Position numbers and translations under genes: made by a program. A stretch of 44,945 nucleotides of DNA, from positions 1 through 44,945 of the forward strand of contig JAEUHX010000089.1 in NCBI GenBank assembly GCA_016792805.1, written 5' to 3'. The stretch is from Planctomycetota bacterium (GTDB taxonomy: Bacteria; Planctomycetota; UBA1135; JACQFD01). Below the pieces are notes generated by a model. That model searched no databases. It was not told the origin of the DNA and was given only the letters and a program-made list of their open reading frames with translations. Shown piece by piece: positions 1 to 8,734 of the stretch. Positions within the stretch are counted from its first letter, which is position 1; each line of letters opens with the position of its first letter.

Positions 1-451
1 ATGGTGTCCTTATGAACGTCGAGTCCAACGAAGTGTGTTAGCTTGGTCATGGGTCGGCCTCATGCTGTGGCTAGGGGTCGCTGGTCTATCCTGCGACGTA
101 ATCCACGATCTCATGAGTGCCGGCCCAACCATCCTGTCTACCGATCAACATCAGTGCACATCAAGATTGACTCACGCCCTTTTCCACGCCATCCCGCATC
201 TGTGCAGGCATCGGTTCTGCCGTAGGGCTCGGGCTTGCCCGAGACGATCTCGCGCGCGCATGCGCGCGCGGATGAAGAAAAGCCTGTAGGAGATGATTCT
301 CAGAAGTGGATTCTTCATCGCTACCCAGAGCATCGGCACGGAATTTCCCTGGAGGGCCCGTTCACAGTCCGGATGACTTTTGAAATGTCCTCCACGCGCC
401 AACCCCACGGATCCAGGATTATTTGGCCGACGCACGCGCCAAACTGGTGAA
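1..451. other. Left-end stretch with no convincing gene
   Basis: No open frame here has the codon pattern seen in the neighbouring genes. The short frames present are rich in Arg, His and Ser and give no recognisable motif. The stretch is less GC-biased up to about 220, then contains a hairpin-forming CTCGGGC/GCCCGAG inverted repeat at 228-243 and a perfect CG-rich palindrome at 251-270. It lies downstream of the CobW-like gene that ends at 452, so it may hold that operon's 3' end and part of an unseen neighbour. I see no tRNA cloverleaf. Confidence 0.6.
251..270. repeat. Perfect 20-bp alternating purine-pyrimidine palindrome
   Basis: The 20 bases are (CG)4CATG(CG)4, a perfect palindrome of strictly alternating purine and pyrimidine. 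Such tracts can form cruciform or Z-DNA. It sits in non-coding DNA about 180 bp beyond the end of the CobW-like gene, just after a second short inverted repeat (228-243). Confidence 0.85.
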
Positions 452-1588
452 TCACTCTTTCGTGAAGCGGTGCGTCGGCACGGGGCGGCCGGGGCGGAAA
501 TACAACGCATCGGTCGCATGACCCACGGCGCGATGGGCCGTGAGCACCGGAGCGACCTCCGCGTCGGCGAGCGACCGGAGCATCGTGGGGTCCATGTGAA
601 CCCGCGCATTCAACGTTAATAATCCGCCGCTTACGGCAGCTCGCGTCGGCTGCGACAGATGAGGCGTCGAGCCGGCGCCGACGAAATTGGCAACCGCCGT
701 TCCCGAAGGCGACTCCAGCATGGCCTTCAAATGGGCCACCTCATGCCCGAGCGCGCGGATTCGCGACGAGGTGCGCGCCACGACGTCGTGCACGAGCGCA
801 TCGGCGTCGAAGCTGCGCTCCGAGCGGACTTCCCAAGCTGCGTTCAGCCAGCCGAGCTCCGCTTCGCCCTCGGCGTACACGTCATAATCGACATCTGCAA
901 TATTCCTTCCGGCCGGCCCGCCGACATCCAGCAGCTTCCTCCACTCCTCGAAGCCCTCGCCTGTCAGCCCCGACGTCCCGACGACTTTCGCCTTCGGAAA
1001 CTCCGCCGCAAGCGCGCCCATCAAATCGGCGCGCAATTGTGGAGTGAGCGTATCGACCTTGTTGAGGCAGAGGACATCCGCCTCTTCGAGCTGCTTCAGA
1101 AAGATATATGCAACTTTCGACGAGAAGCCGCCGAACCCCTTTTCGAGCACGATCTGCCGCGCGCGCGCCGGGTCGACCAGCACCGAGTACGGAGCCACGT
1201 CGTAGCGATCTCCATACATCGTGCGCATCGGGGCGACCACCGTCGCCGCCAGATCTGTGCAGCTTCCGACCGGCTCCCCGAGCAGCACGTGCGGGCGCTC
1301 CTCTTCGCGCAGCCGCTCGGCGCACTGTGCCAGCTCGTCAAACTTGCAACAGAAGCACGCTCCGGCCACCTCCTCCACCCGGAACCCGCGCACGCGCAGA
1401 GTCCCCGTGTCGACAAGGTGCGCCGCCTGATCATTGGTAATCAGTCCGACACGCTTCCCGAGCTCGTGATACCTCTGCGCCAGACGCAGCAGCGCCGTCG
1501 TCTTGCCTGCGCCGAGGAATCCGCCAATCACGAGGAAGCTCGCACGCTCTTGGGATTTCTGCGATTTCGAGTCGAAGTGCATGGACAT
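452..1588 (-). CDS. CobW/G3E-family metal-chaperone GTPase
   Basis: 378 residues, a cytoplasmic P-loop GTPase of the G3E (CobW/COG0523) family, whose members insert or traffic metal ions such as Zn, Co, Ni or Fe-nitrile hydratase metal. The Walker A motif GGFLGAGKTT is at about residues 22-31, the family CxCC metal-binding motif (CFCC) at 78-81, an EPVGS switch/Walker B segment follows, and the NKVD guanine-specificity motif is near 160. The C-terminal 150 residues do not look like the usual short CobW C-terminal domain, so this is probably a divergent subfamily. A second ATG two codons in (1582) is an equally good start. It begins 11 nt after the transglutaminase-like gene, so the two are probably co-transcribed. 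The metal and client cannot be read from the sequence. Confidence 0.88.
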   Translation of the reverse strand: MSMHFDSKSQKSQERASFLVIGGFLGAGKTTALLRLAQRYHELGKRVGLITNDQAAHLVDTGTLRVRGFRVEEVAGACFCCKFDELAQCAERLREEERPHVLLGEPVGSCTDLAATVVAPMRTMYGDRYDVAPYSVLVDPARARQIVLEKGFGGFSSKVAYIFLKQLEEADVLCLNKVDTLTPQLRADLMGALAAEFPKAKVVGTSGLTGEGFEEWRKLLDVGGPAGRNIADVDYDVYAEGEAELGWLNAAWEVRSERSFDADALVHDVVARTSSRIRALGHEVAHLKAMLESPSGTAVANFVGAGSTPHLSQPTRAAVSGGLLTLNARVHMDPTMLRSLADAEVAPVLTAHRAVGHATDALYFRPGRPVPTHRFTKE

Positions 1589-1599
1589 TCGGTGTGCTG

Positions 1600-2763
1600 T
1601 TACTTTTGCGGTTTGAGAAATTCGTCGAGCGTGGCCACATCCGTGAACTGCCGGGTGCCTTCGCTGGTCGGCAGGAATCTGTGCAAAGTCATCCAGGCGA
1701 ACTCGCGCTTGTGCGGATCGCTCGGGTCGGGCTCCGGGAGAGCTCGGCCGTCCGCCTCCGCATAGATCGTGCGCACGACAGCCACTTTTCTCGCGGCCTT
1801 CGGAGCCAGATCGTAGTCCGTGCCACGCGTCTGAAGAAACCAAAGATTCTCCCGGTAGCCGGCGAGCAGACGGCGCTTCGCCGCCTCCACGAGCGCGGCG
1901 CGGCGGCCCCGCTCCAGGGAAGTCTCGTTTGTGATCTTCTCGCAGAGCTTCTGCGTCTCCGAGAGGTCGAAGCTCACCCAACCGTATGGCGGCAGAAACA
2001 CTTCCGCCTTGCAATGGGATGGCGAAGCCTTCGGCAGCATGGAGATTCCATAAGTGACTCTCGCCGGGTAGCCGAGCGCGCGCGTCATCGCCGAGCAGAG
2101 ACTGTGGTAATCGGAGCAGTGGCCGGCGCGCTTTGCGAGCGCCCACTGGGAGCTTGCCTGCAGGCTCGCTTCCGCATGGTCGTAGCGAAGATTCTGTTGT
2201 ATCCAATCCATCACGCCGCGCAGATCGCCGAGCGCATCGCCCCGCCGCGGCGCCACGTCGCGCGCGAGCTTGGTCACCTCGTCGCCGACGACGACGGCCT
2301 GCGACTCGCTTCGCAGGAAGGGCTCGAATGACGCCGGCCAGGGTCCCGCCGACATCACTTTTGCAGAGTCCACATTCCAGCGCAGCTCATGCGTCGTGAT
2401 GCGCAGCCGGTGGCGGACCATTTGTGCACCTTTCGGATCTTTGAACTCAAAATACGCAAACCGATTCCCGAAGACCGGTTCTGTGGCGAACTCCGGCGCG
2501 ACCGATTCCGGGTAGGTCTCGAACGCGCTCGACTCGACGCTCTGCGCTGCATCGCTCGGCGGGATCGGCACCCAGATGCGTAGCCTCTTGGTACCCGAAG
2601 GAGCCGTCACGACCGCCGTGAGCTCTACGTCGTGGGTCACGGGCCGCGAGCGCGCCGCCGTGTAGCCCGCCGACGGATCGAGCGGCGCCGCCTGCGCAGA
2701 GGCCTGCGCCCCGAGCGAAACCGCCAGGAGGCCGAGTGCGAGCGCTGTCGAGAGAGGAGCCAT
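1600..2763 (-). CDS. Secreted transglutaminase-like (papain-fold) protein
   Basis: 387 residues. The start chosen (ATG 2763) gives a clean signal peptide: a short N-terminus, then a hydrophobic Leu/Ala run ending in an AQASAQA-type cleavage site near residue 24. The N-terminal half contains a beta-rich region with a WVPIPP motif, as found before transglutaminase-like cores. The core follows, with a nucleophile candidate Cys in GHCSDYH (about residue 216) and then a His/Asp segment (SHCKAEV...GWVSFDLSE). This Cys-His-Asp order fits the bacterial transglutaminase-like superfamily, usually proteases or peptide-modifying enzymes acting outside the cytoplasm. The substrate is unknown. The gene lies 44 nt downstream of the aquaglyceroporin and 11 nt upstream of the CobW-like gene, all on one strand. 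Confidence 0.85.
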   Translation of the reverse strand: MAPLSTALALGLLAVSLGAQASAQAAPLDPSAGYTAARSRPVTHDVELTAVVTAPSGTKRLRIWVPIPPSDAAQSVESSAFETYPESVAPEFATEPVFGNRFAYFEFKDPKGAQMVRHRLRITTHELRWNVDSAKVMSAGPWPASFEPFLRSESQAVVVGDEVTKLARDVAPRRGDALGDLRGVMDWIQQNLRYDHAEASLQASSQWALAKRAGHCSDYHSLCSAMTRALGYPARVTYGISMLPKASPSHCKAEVFLPPYGWVSFDLSETQKLCEKITNETSLERGRRAALVEAAKRRLLAGYRENLWFLQTRGTDYDLAPKAARKVAVVRTIYAEADGRALPEPDPSDPHKREFAWMTLHRFLPTSEGTRQFTDVATLDEFLKPQK

Positions 2764-2807
2764 GCGCGCGTTCGTACGACGGGCGCGCGTCGGCGGATGC
2801 CCCCGAT

Positions 2808-3647
2808 TCAGGCTGCCGCGCGGTAGCTCCGCCCCAGCGTCGCGCGGAAGAGCGCCGCGCCGAGGAGCGCGCCGGCGATCGGCGCCACGATGTAGACCGA
2901 GAAGAACCCGCCGCGCGGCCCCGGAATCGCGATCGATCCCCAACCGAGGGCGTAGGCGACGAGGCGTGGCCCGAAGTCACGCGCCGGATTGAAGCCGGCC
3001 TGCGTCAGCGGAGCGAAAAGTGAGATCAGCGCGGCCACGGTCAGCCCGATCGCTGCCGGCGTCAGCGCGGCGCCGGGAGCGCCCGCGTTGCGCCGCTCCG
3101 TCAGCGCGAAGACCACAAATGCGAGCACCGCCGTGCCCGACAGCTCCGCCAGGATGGCCGACGTCTCGGGCACCCGCGCCCAAGCCGCCGCGTCGACCCC
3201 CGTTCCCGGATTTGGAAAATACTCTCCGTAACACATCGCCGAGCGCTCGCTGCCGGCAGCGCCCCGCTCGATGCCTGCGGCGCGCTCGAATGCGCCCATT
3301 TGCGGAGCGAAGATCACAGAAAGGAGTGCCGCCGCTGCGACGGCTCCGGCGAGCTGCGCTGCCGCATAGGGCACCACACGCTTCCACGGGAACCCGCCGA
3401 ATGCTGCAAACGCCATCGTCATCGCCGGGTTGATGTGGGCGCCGCTGATCGCGGCCGTCGCATAGATCGCGAGCGCCACCGCAATGGCCCACACGACGGC
3501 CACCTGCCACACACCCTGCTGCGCGCCGGTGAGGACCGCCGCGTGCACCGACCCCGTGCCGAGGAAAACCAATAAAAACGTGCCGAGCGCCTCGGCGACG
3601 CACGCGGAGGAGAGCGCCGGCGGCGCCGGGTTCTCTGGGGAAACCAT
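2808..3647 (-). CDS. Aquaglyceroporin (MIP family, GlpF/AqpS-like)
   Basis: 279 residues with six hydrophobic segments and two half-helix motifs: SGAHINPA (NPA at about 73-75) and GFNPARD (near 220). The Asp after the second NPA and the following FGPR are typical of the glycerol-conducting branch of the major intrinsic protein family, rather than strict water channels. Such channels pass glycerol, urea and neutral As(OH)3. The start at ATG 3647 precedes the first membrane segment closely. The insert between the fourth and fifth membrane segments contains CYGEYFPNPG, as in GlpF-type proteins. The neighbour 58 nt upstream is an ArsM-like methyltransferase, which makes an arsenic role (as for rhizobial AqpS) plausible, but that is inference from context. 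Confidence 0.9.
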   Translation of the reverse strand: MVSPENPAPPALSSACVAEALGTFLLVFLGTGSVHAAVLTGAQQGVWQVAVVWAIAVALAIYATAAISGAHINPAMTMAFAAFGGFPWKRVVPYAAAQLAGAVAAAALLSVIFAPQMGAFERAAGIERGAAGSERSAMCYGEYFPNPGTGVDAAAWARVPETSAILAELSGTAVLAFVVFALTERRNAGAPGAALTPAAIGLTVAALISLFAPLTQAGFNPARDFGPRLVAYALGWGSIAIPGPRGGFFSVYIVAPIAGALLGAALFRATLGRSYRAAA

Positions 3648-3705
3648 GGAGCGGATTCTTACTCGACGTGCGCGCGCGCGCCCTGCTGCGAATTGCGGTC
3701 GCGAC

Positions 3706-4707
3706 TCAGCAACAGCCGGCGGCGCGCGCGTAGTAGGTCGGCGGCGTGACCCGGAAATCGCCGCGAGCCGCGAGGTCCCGCGCCATGCGATCCGAGACGG
3801 GCATCGGCATCCCCGAGGCGAACGTCGCGCCCTCGATCGGCGCGTGTCCGCGGCCGGTGAAAATCGCCGTCCGACCGCTGAACACCTCCGCGCGCCCATG
3901 TTTGCTCGCGGCCTTCACCGCGAGCACTTCGAGGCTCTCCAGCAGGATCGCGTGGTCGAGCTCCGGGTGCTCCTGCGGAGTCAATAATCGGTAGGGGTGG
4001 CGCGCGCGCACGATGAGCTGTCCGAAGCCCGCGGCTTCGAGCGCCTGAAGATACTCCTCGTATCCAATGCACCCCGACACGCAGCGCGCACGAAGTGTGT
4101 GATTTCGCCGCAGCGCCTCGGGGAGCGGTTCTGTTGTAATCGGATCGCTCGTGGAAAATTTGCCTCCAGGCGCGAGCGCGCGATAGACCTCCGCCAGCGC
4201 GCGCGTCAGATCGCCTTCGACGAAGACATTGAAAAGGCAATTCTGCGCGACGACTCCCGCGGAGCCGTCCGCAACGGGGAGCGCATCGGCGGAGCCTTCG
4301 AGGATTTGTACGAACTCGGGGCGGAACCACGCATTGCGCCGCGCCGCCTCCTCGAGATTGCGCGCCGCGGCTTCGCGCATCTCCGCAACGGGATCGACCG
4401 CGATCACGCCGCCCTTGCGCCGCCGGAAGTAGGCGAACTGCAGCGCTTCCAGTCCGCCGCCGACGCCGACGTAAAGAATCGGCGCGTCGCCAGCCAGGTC
4501 GGACGGATGGACCGTCGACCCGCAGCCGTAATTCATCTCATGCAGGATCGGCGGCACGTCGAGGCCCGGCAACTGCCAGGCCGTGCCGGCGACGCAGCAG
4601 AGCGACGCATCGGGCTCGGCGGCGGCCGCCGCGTACACGTCGCGCACGGCGCGCTCGTAGCCGGCATCGCTCGAGGAAGATCCGTTCTGGGCAGGGGCGG
4701 AATTCAC
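3706..4707 (-). CDS. arsM: ArsM-like arsenite S-adenosylmethionine methyltransferase
   Basis: 333 residues from a GTG start at 4707; reading further upstream gives only Arg-rich, non-conserved sequence. The core is a Rossmann-type SAM methyltransferase with a GVGGG motif (about 76) and an acidic IAVDP strand end. Cysteines sit where arsenite methyltransferases place them: a CC pair at 37-38, YGCG at 60-63, AQNCLFNVF in the post-motif strand, ARCVSGC in the acceptor region and a terminal CC. The SLCC start and YGCG motif recall the ArsM branch found beside ArsS in arsenosugar pathways, although no ArsS-like radical-SAM gene is in view. The expected reaction is methylation of As(III) thiolates. 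The gene leads a minus-strand run with an aquaglyceroporin next. A related Cys-rich SAM methyltransferase is the alternative. Confidence 0.75.
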   Translation of the reverse strand: MNSAPAQNGSSSSDAGYERAVRDVYAAAAAEPDASLCCVAGTAWQLPGLDVPPILHEMNYGCGSTVHPSDLAGDAPILYVGVGGGLEALQFAYFRRRKGGVIAVDPVAEMREAAARNLEEAARRNAWFRPEFVQILEGSADALPVADGSAGVVAQNCLFNVFVEGDLTRALAEVYRALAPGGKFSTSDPITTEPLPEALRRNHTLRARCVSGCIGYEEYLQALEAAGFGQLIVRARHPYRLLTPQEHPELDHAILLESLEVLAVKAASKHGRAEVFSGRTAIFTGRGHAPIEGATFASGMPMPVSDRMARDLAARGDFRVTPPTYYARAAGCC

Positions 4708-4825
4708 AGCGCGGTTCTTACGCCCGCCGGCGCTCGGCGGATCAGCAGGATTGTGGCGGAGGCGCGCGCGTCTTCCACGCTGGAGTCGCTTGCCACCGGG
4801 CCCGGCGAACCCCGAGGATTCTCCG

Positions 4826-7800
4826 ATGGTGAACTCGCGCCGATTCCGCGCACTGCTGCTCGCCGCGCTCTCGATGCCAGGGCTCAGCGCCGCCCAATCG
4901 GCACCTGCCGCGTCGCCCGACGCGCCCGGGAAGATCGATCTCCCTGACGAGCGTGATCCTGCGCGCCCCATGAAGGCGGCCATTTTCCGAGCCAAGGGGT
5001 TTCCGACGGTCGACGCGCCGGCGATCCCCGACGCGGTGCTCGACGAAGCGCTTGGCGGTCTTCCGATCGTGACGTTCGCAACGCCCGCCGAGCTCGCCGA
5101 GAAGCTGCGCCTTCGAAATGTGGACTTGCTTGTGCTGCCCTACGGCAGCGCGTTCCCCGTCTCGGCGTGGCAACCGATCCGCTGGTTCGTGGAACGCGGC
5201 GGCGGGCTCGTCGTGCTGGGCGGCGCGCCGTTCCACGCGCCGGTGCGCTGGGCGGCGGCCGACGCGAAGGACCCATCGAAAGGGAGCTGGGCCGTCGGGC
5301 CCCATCAGCCGACGTTCGCCCACGAATTGTTGATCGGACCCGTCGACGAGATTCCAACAAAAGAGAGTTGGACTCTTCGCCGGGAGGAAGCGGCTTGGAG
5401 TGCGGAGCCGCCCTCACACATGCGCCGCGTGTTTGCGCTCACGATACGTCTTGCCACAAAAAAGGACTTCGAGAAGGAGGACGGCACGTCGGGCCCGCGC
5501 GACGGCGTCGTGCGTCCGCTGCTCCATCTGTTGGATCCCGAGACACAGGTTCCGGTGGCGGCGCCCATTGTGGAGATTGACCGGTTGCGCGGCTCCGAAG
5601 CGGGCGGGCGCTGGGTGCTGGCGCCCCAAGACGGCGTGCTCTCCGCAGCGACCATTCGCGCCTGCGTGAAGCGTGCGCTCGAGGGAGCGGCGGAGCTCGA
5701 CGCGCGTCCCGCGTTCGCCGCCGTGAACGGATCCGGAAAAGTGGATCTTCGAGTGACCTATCGTCGGCCGCGCCCGCAGCCGGGGGAGCGCCCCGTCGAG
5801 CGCGCGCTCGTGCGGCCGATTCCGGCCGACGGCTCGAAGCGCGAGCCCATCGCCGTGGAGTTGCACGGACCGCCCGAAGTGCGAGTCGGGAATGTTGAGC
5901 TTTCGACGGGCGAGGGAATCTCCCGATGGGAAGTTTTTGTGGATAGCGCCGGGCAGCCCCGAAGTCTCGTCGTCGGCGTGGCGGGGGAGATTCCGAAGAA
6001 CTCGCCCCGAATTACAGTTTCGCGCGATTGGCTGCGGAAAGATGGGGCCGTGTTCCCCATCGTCGGCACGACCTACATGGCGTCCGACGTGCACCGAAAG
6101 TTTCTTTTTGAGCCGAATCCCGCCGTTTGGGATCGCGACTTCCTGGAGATGAAGCGTCTCGGAGTGAACTTCGTGCGAACCGGTCTCTGGACGGGGTGGC
6201 AGCGGGCGATGCTCGACCCCGGGGCGGTCGACGAGAGCGTGCTGCGCGCCCTCGACGCGTATGTGGCTTGCGCAGCGAAGCACGGAATTGTGGTCTGCTT
6301 TAATTTCTTTGCATTTCAGCCGCCGATGTTCGGCGGCACCAATCCGTTCTTGGATCCGCGCGCGCTGGAGGGACAGAAGGCGCTGCTCACTGCCGTGGCG
6401 CGGCGCTACCGCGACTGCGGCTGGGTTCATTGGGATCTGATCAATGAGCCGAGCTACTGCCCGCCGGAGCATTTGTGGTCGAATCGGCCGATCGGCGACG
6501 AATCGGAGCGGCGCGCCTGGGCCAAGTGGGTGATCGAACGGCACGGCGACGATCCGCTCCTCCTCCGCGAGCGTTGGCGAGACGCGTCGGCGGAGCCGAT
6601 GGCGATGCCGCGCCCCGAGGAGCTCACACACTCGGCGGTTCGCGATCAGCGTCGACCGAGAAAGGCGGGCGATTTTGTGAGATTCAGCAATGATGCCGTG
6701 GCGCGATGGGCGGCGGATCTGCGGTCGACCCTGCGCGCCGCGTCGGGCGATCTCCTGGTGACGCTCGGGCAGGACGAGGGCGGGACCTGGGTGCGCCCCG
6801 CGCAGCAGCTCTACGCCGCGGCCGTGGATTACACCTCCGTCCACACTTGGTGGAATAATGAAGATCTGCTGTGGGACGGAGTCGTAACAAAAGTTCCGGA
6901 GAAGCCGAGCGTGATCCAGGAGACGGGCCTCATGCGGCTCGAGGATCTGGACGGCCGTCCATGGCGCGACCCGGAGGAGGCGGCGCGGCTCCTCGAGCGC
7001 AAGCTCGCCTACTCTTGGATGGCGCGCGGCGGCGGCTCCATCCAATGGGCGTGGAATATCAATCCTTATCAGCCGATCGACAACGAGGCGGTGATTGGAA
7101 TCTTCCGGCCGGATGGGACCGCGAAGCCGGAGCTGCGCGCGATGTCACAGTTTGGGAAGTTCTTCGAGCAGGCGGCGCCGCTGCTCGACGACTTCGAGCC
7201 GGATTCTGTGATTTTGGTGCTGCCCCATTCGCGCCTCTTCGCCGGGCGGCCCAACGGGTTCGACGGCACGAAGCATATTGTGCGGATGCTGGCGGAGCGT
7301 TTCGGCGTGGTGCCGATGGCGATCTCGGAGCTTACAGTTACAGCGGAGCGGCTGCGCGCGGCCAAGCTCGTGATCGTGCCGACGGCCGAAATGCTCGAGG
7401 AATCGGCGGCGCATGCGCTCCTCGCGGCGTCGCGCGCGGGCACCAAAGTGCTCTTCACCGGCGTGATCGAAGGGGATCCTTACGGGCGAAGTTCCGACGC
7501 GCTTTCGGCGCTCGGAGTGGTGAACTCCGGAAGAGCCGTCGCGCTGCGGGAGCCGTGCCGATGGGGAACTGTGAGCTCACAGAATCGGCCGGCGATCGAA
7601 GGATCCGGAGGATGGATAACTTTCGACGCGCGCAAGCCGGAGTGGTTGCTCCGCTCCGACGTGCTGGAGCCGGTGGTCGGCGAGGATGGGCGCCTCCCGG
7701 GCGTTCTGTGGCATCACCCGCTTCCGCTCGAATTCGCTCTGGAGCTGGAGCCGCTGCGGGCGCTGCTGGAGGCCGCGCTGCGATCGGCCGGCGTCGAGAC

Positions 7801-8014
7801 TCACCCTTCAGATGTGCCGGTCGCGGCGCGTGTGCTGCTGGCGCCGAAAAGTGCACTCGTGATCTGTGTGAACGAGACGCCGAAGGACGCGGTGCGCACG
7901 GTCACGGTCGATGGCCGCTCGCTGGCGATTCCGGTTGCGGCGGGGCGCTCGACGCTCGCTCTCGTCGAGCGAGCGTCGGGAGAAATTGTGGCCTCCACGG
8001 GCGCTCCGCGTTAG
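4826..8014 (+). CDS. Large secreted glycoside hydrolase (clan GH-A, GH5/GH42-like)
   Basis: 1062 residues. ATG 4826 is preceded by GAGG at good spacing and starts a Sec signal peptide with an AAQSAPA-like cleavage region near residue 25. The middle (about 420-760) is a TIM-barrel glycosidase: WDLINEP near 540 supplies the acid/base Glu, and VIQETG near 698 the nucleophile Glu, the spacing seen in clan GH-A retaining enzymes. Flanking it are two segments that look like class-I-glutamine-amidotransferase folds: about 60-130 (LLVLPYGS, GGGLVVLGG) and about 790-880 (LVIVPTAEML, GTKVLFTG), the latter as in GH42 trimerisation domains. The C-terminus is beta-rich. It probably acts on an extracellular or periplasmic oligosaccharide; the linkage is unknown. 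It diverges from the arsM-like gene. Confidence 0.82.
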   Translation: MVNSRRFRALLLAALSMPGLSAAQSAPAASPDAPGKIDLPDERDPARPMKAAIFRAKGFPTVDAPAIPDAVLDEALGGLPIVTFATPAELAEKLRLRNVDLLVLPYGSAFPVSAWQPIRWFVERGGGLVVLGGAPFHAPVRWAAADAKDPSKGSWAVGPHQPTFAHELLIGPVDEIPTKESWTLRREEAAWSAEPPSHMRRVFALTIRLATKKDFEKEDGTSGPRDGVVRPLLHLLDPETQVPVAAPIVEIDRLRGSEAGGRWVLAPQDGVLSAATIRACVKRALEGAAELDARPAFAAVNGSGKVDLRVTYRRPRPQPGERPVERALVRPIPADGSKREPIAVELHGPPEVRVGNVELSTGEGISRWEVFVDSAGQPRSLVVGVAGEIPKNSPRITVSRDWLRKDGAVFPIVGTTYMASDVHRKFLFEPNPAVWDRDFLEMKRLGVNFVRTGLWTGWQRAMLDPGAVDESVLRALDAYVACAAKHGIVVCFNFFAFQPPMFGGTNPFLDPRALEGQKALLTAVARRYRDCGWVHWDLINEPSYCPPEHLWSNRPIGDESERRAWAKWVIERHGDDPLLLRERWRDASAEPMAMPRPEELTHSAVRDQRRPRKAGDFVRFSNDAVARWAADLRSTLRAASGDLLVTLGQDEGGTWVRPAQQLYAAAVDYTSVHTWWNNEDLLWDGVVTKVPEKPSVIQETGLMRLEDLDGRPWRDPEEAARLLERKLAYSWMARGGGSIQWAWNINPYQPIDNEAVIGIFRPDGTAKPELRAMSQFGKFFEQAAPLLDDFEPDSVILVLPHSRLFAGRPNGFDGTKHIVRMLAERFGVVPMAISELTVTAERLRAAKLVIVPTAEMLEESAAHALLAASRAGTKVLFTGVIEGDPYGRSSDALSALGVVNSGRAVALREPCRWGTVSSQNRPAIEGSGGWITFDARKPEWLLRSDVLEPVVGEDGRLPGVLWHHPLPLEFALELEPLRALLEAALRSAGVETHPSDVPVAARVLLAPKSALVICVNETPKDAVRTVTVDGRSLAIPVAAGRSTLALVERASGEIVASTGAPR

Positions 8015-8033
8015 GCGGAACGAACCCCTCTCC

Positions 8034-8699
8034 CTACGGCGCCATCTCGAGATCGTCGAAGGCCGTGATGGAGTCGGCTTTCGACCAGATGCCGATGCCG
8101 CCCGTCTTGTAAGCTCCATCCGTGGCCTGGAGAACGAACTCACCGTTCCAGCGTACAGACAGCCGCTCGCCGCGGGCTTCGATCTCAAGCGTGTACCAAA
8201 GGCCAGCCCGCATGCCCTCGAGCGTATAATTGCCAAGCCGCTCTCGGACGCCATCGACGACGCGATAGAGCCGCACGTTCTGCTCCAGCGCATTGGCGCG
8301 GGCGAGGTAATAATTCTTGGCGTCCTGAACGCGGAACATGAGGCCGCCGGCCTGATCGATCTCGCCGGACTCGAAGCGGAACCGCACACGCAGCTGCAGA
8401 TCGGCCGCGGAGATTCCATCCACCGTTGCATAGGTGTACTCCCGCTCGGGAACGACGCCGACTTGCCGCAACGTGCGCGCTCCCGAGAAAGCATGGGCGT
8501 CGTCGGCCACCGTGAAGGTGCCCGCGACGGTGCGGAATCCCACCGCGGAGCGGCCGGGCGTGTCGTCGTCGAAGGTCCAGCGGCGCGTGGCCCCAGCAAG
8601 CGGCTCCCTCGGCCCGTAGATGTGGGACTTGCAGGCAAGGCCGCCTCCGAACAGCAGCAAAGCGGCGGAAGCAACAATAATTGCGCGAGGAGTGAACAT
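8034..8699 (-). CDS. Secreted DUF1080/LamG-like concanavalin-fold protein
   Basis: 221 residues from ATG 8699, with a hydrophobic N-terminal signal ending in GGGLACKS. The Cys could be lipidated, but the residue at -3 is Gly, so the lipobox is weak. The rest is a beta-sandwich type sequence with WTFDDD near the start, repeated aromatic strands, LMFRVQDAKNYYLARAN in the middle and FDDLEM at the end. This pattern is usual for 3-keto-disaccharide hydrolase (DUF1080) or LamG-like domains that bind or cut glycans. It converges with the glycosidase gene (19 nt apart) and lies 35 nt downstream of the TonB-dependent receptor, so a shared carbohydrate-related role is possible. Confidence 0.75.
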   Translation of the reverse strand: MFTPRAIIVASAALLLFGGGLACKSHIYGPREPLAGATRRWTFDDDTPGRSAVGFRTVAGTFTVADDAHAFSGARTLRQVGVVPEREYTYATVDGISAADLQLRVRFRFESGEIDQAGGLMFRVQDAKNYYLARANALEQNVRLYRVVDGVRERLGNYTLEGMRAGLWYTLEIEARGERLSVRWNGEFVLQATDGAYKTGGIGIWSKADSITAFDDLEMAP

Positions 8700-8734
8700 G
8701 GGCGGATTTCTTCGGTGAGAGAGTTGCAAGAGGT

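Noticed and set aside
452..2206. 584-residue reading of the CobW-like gene
   Set aside because: The first 206 codons overlap the transglutaminase gene in another frame and lack GTPase features; ATG 1588 gives a normal CobW N-terminus.
4751..4825. Upstream ATG at 4751 for the glycosidase
   Set aside because: It adds an Arg/Pro-rich leader before the signal peptide; ATG 4826 has a ribosome binding site and signal start.
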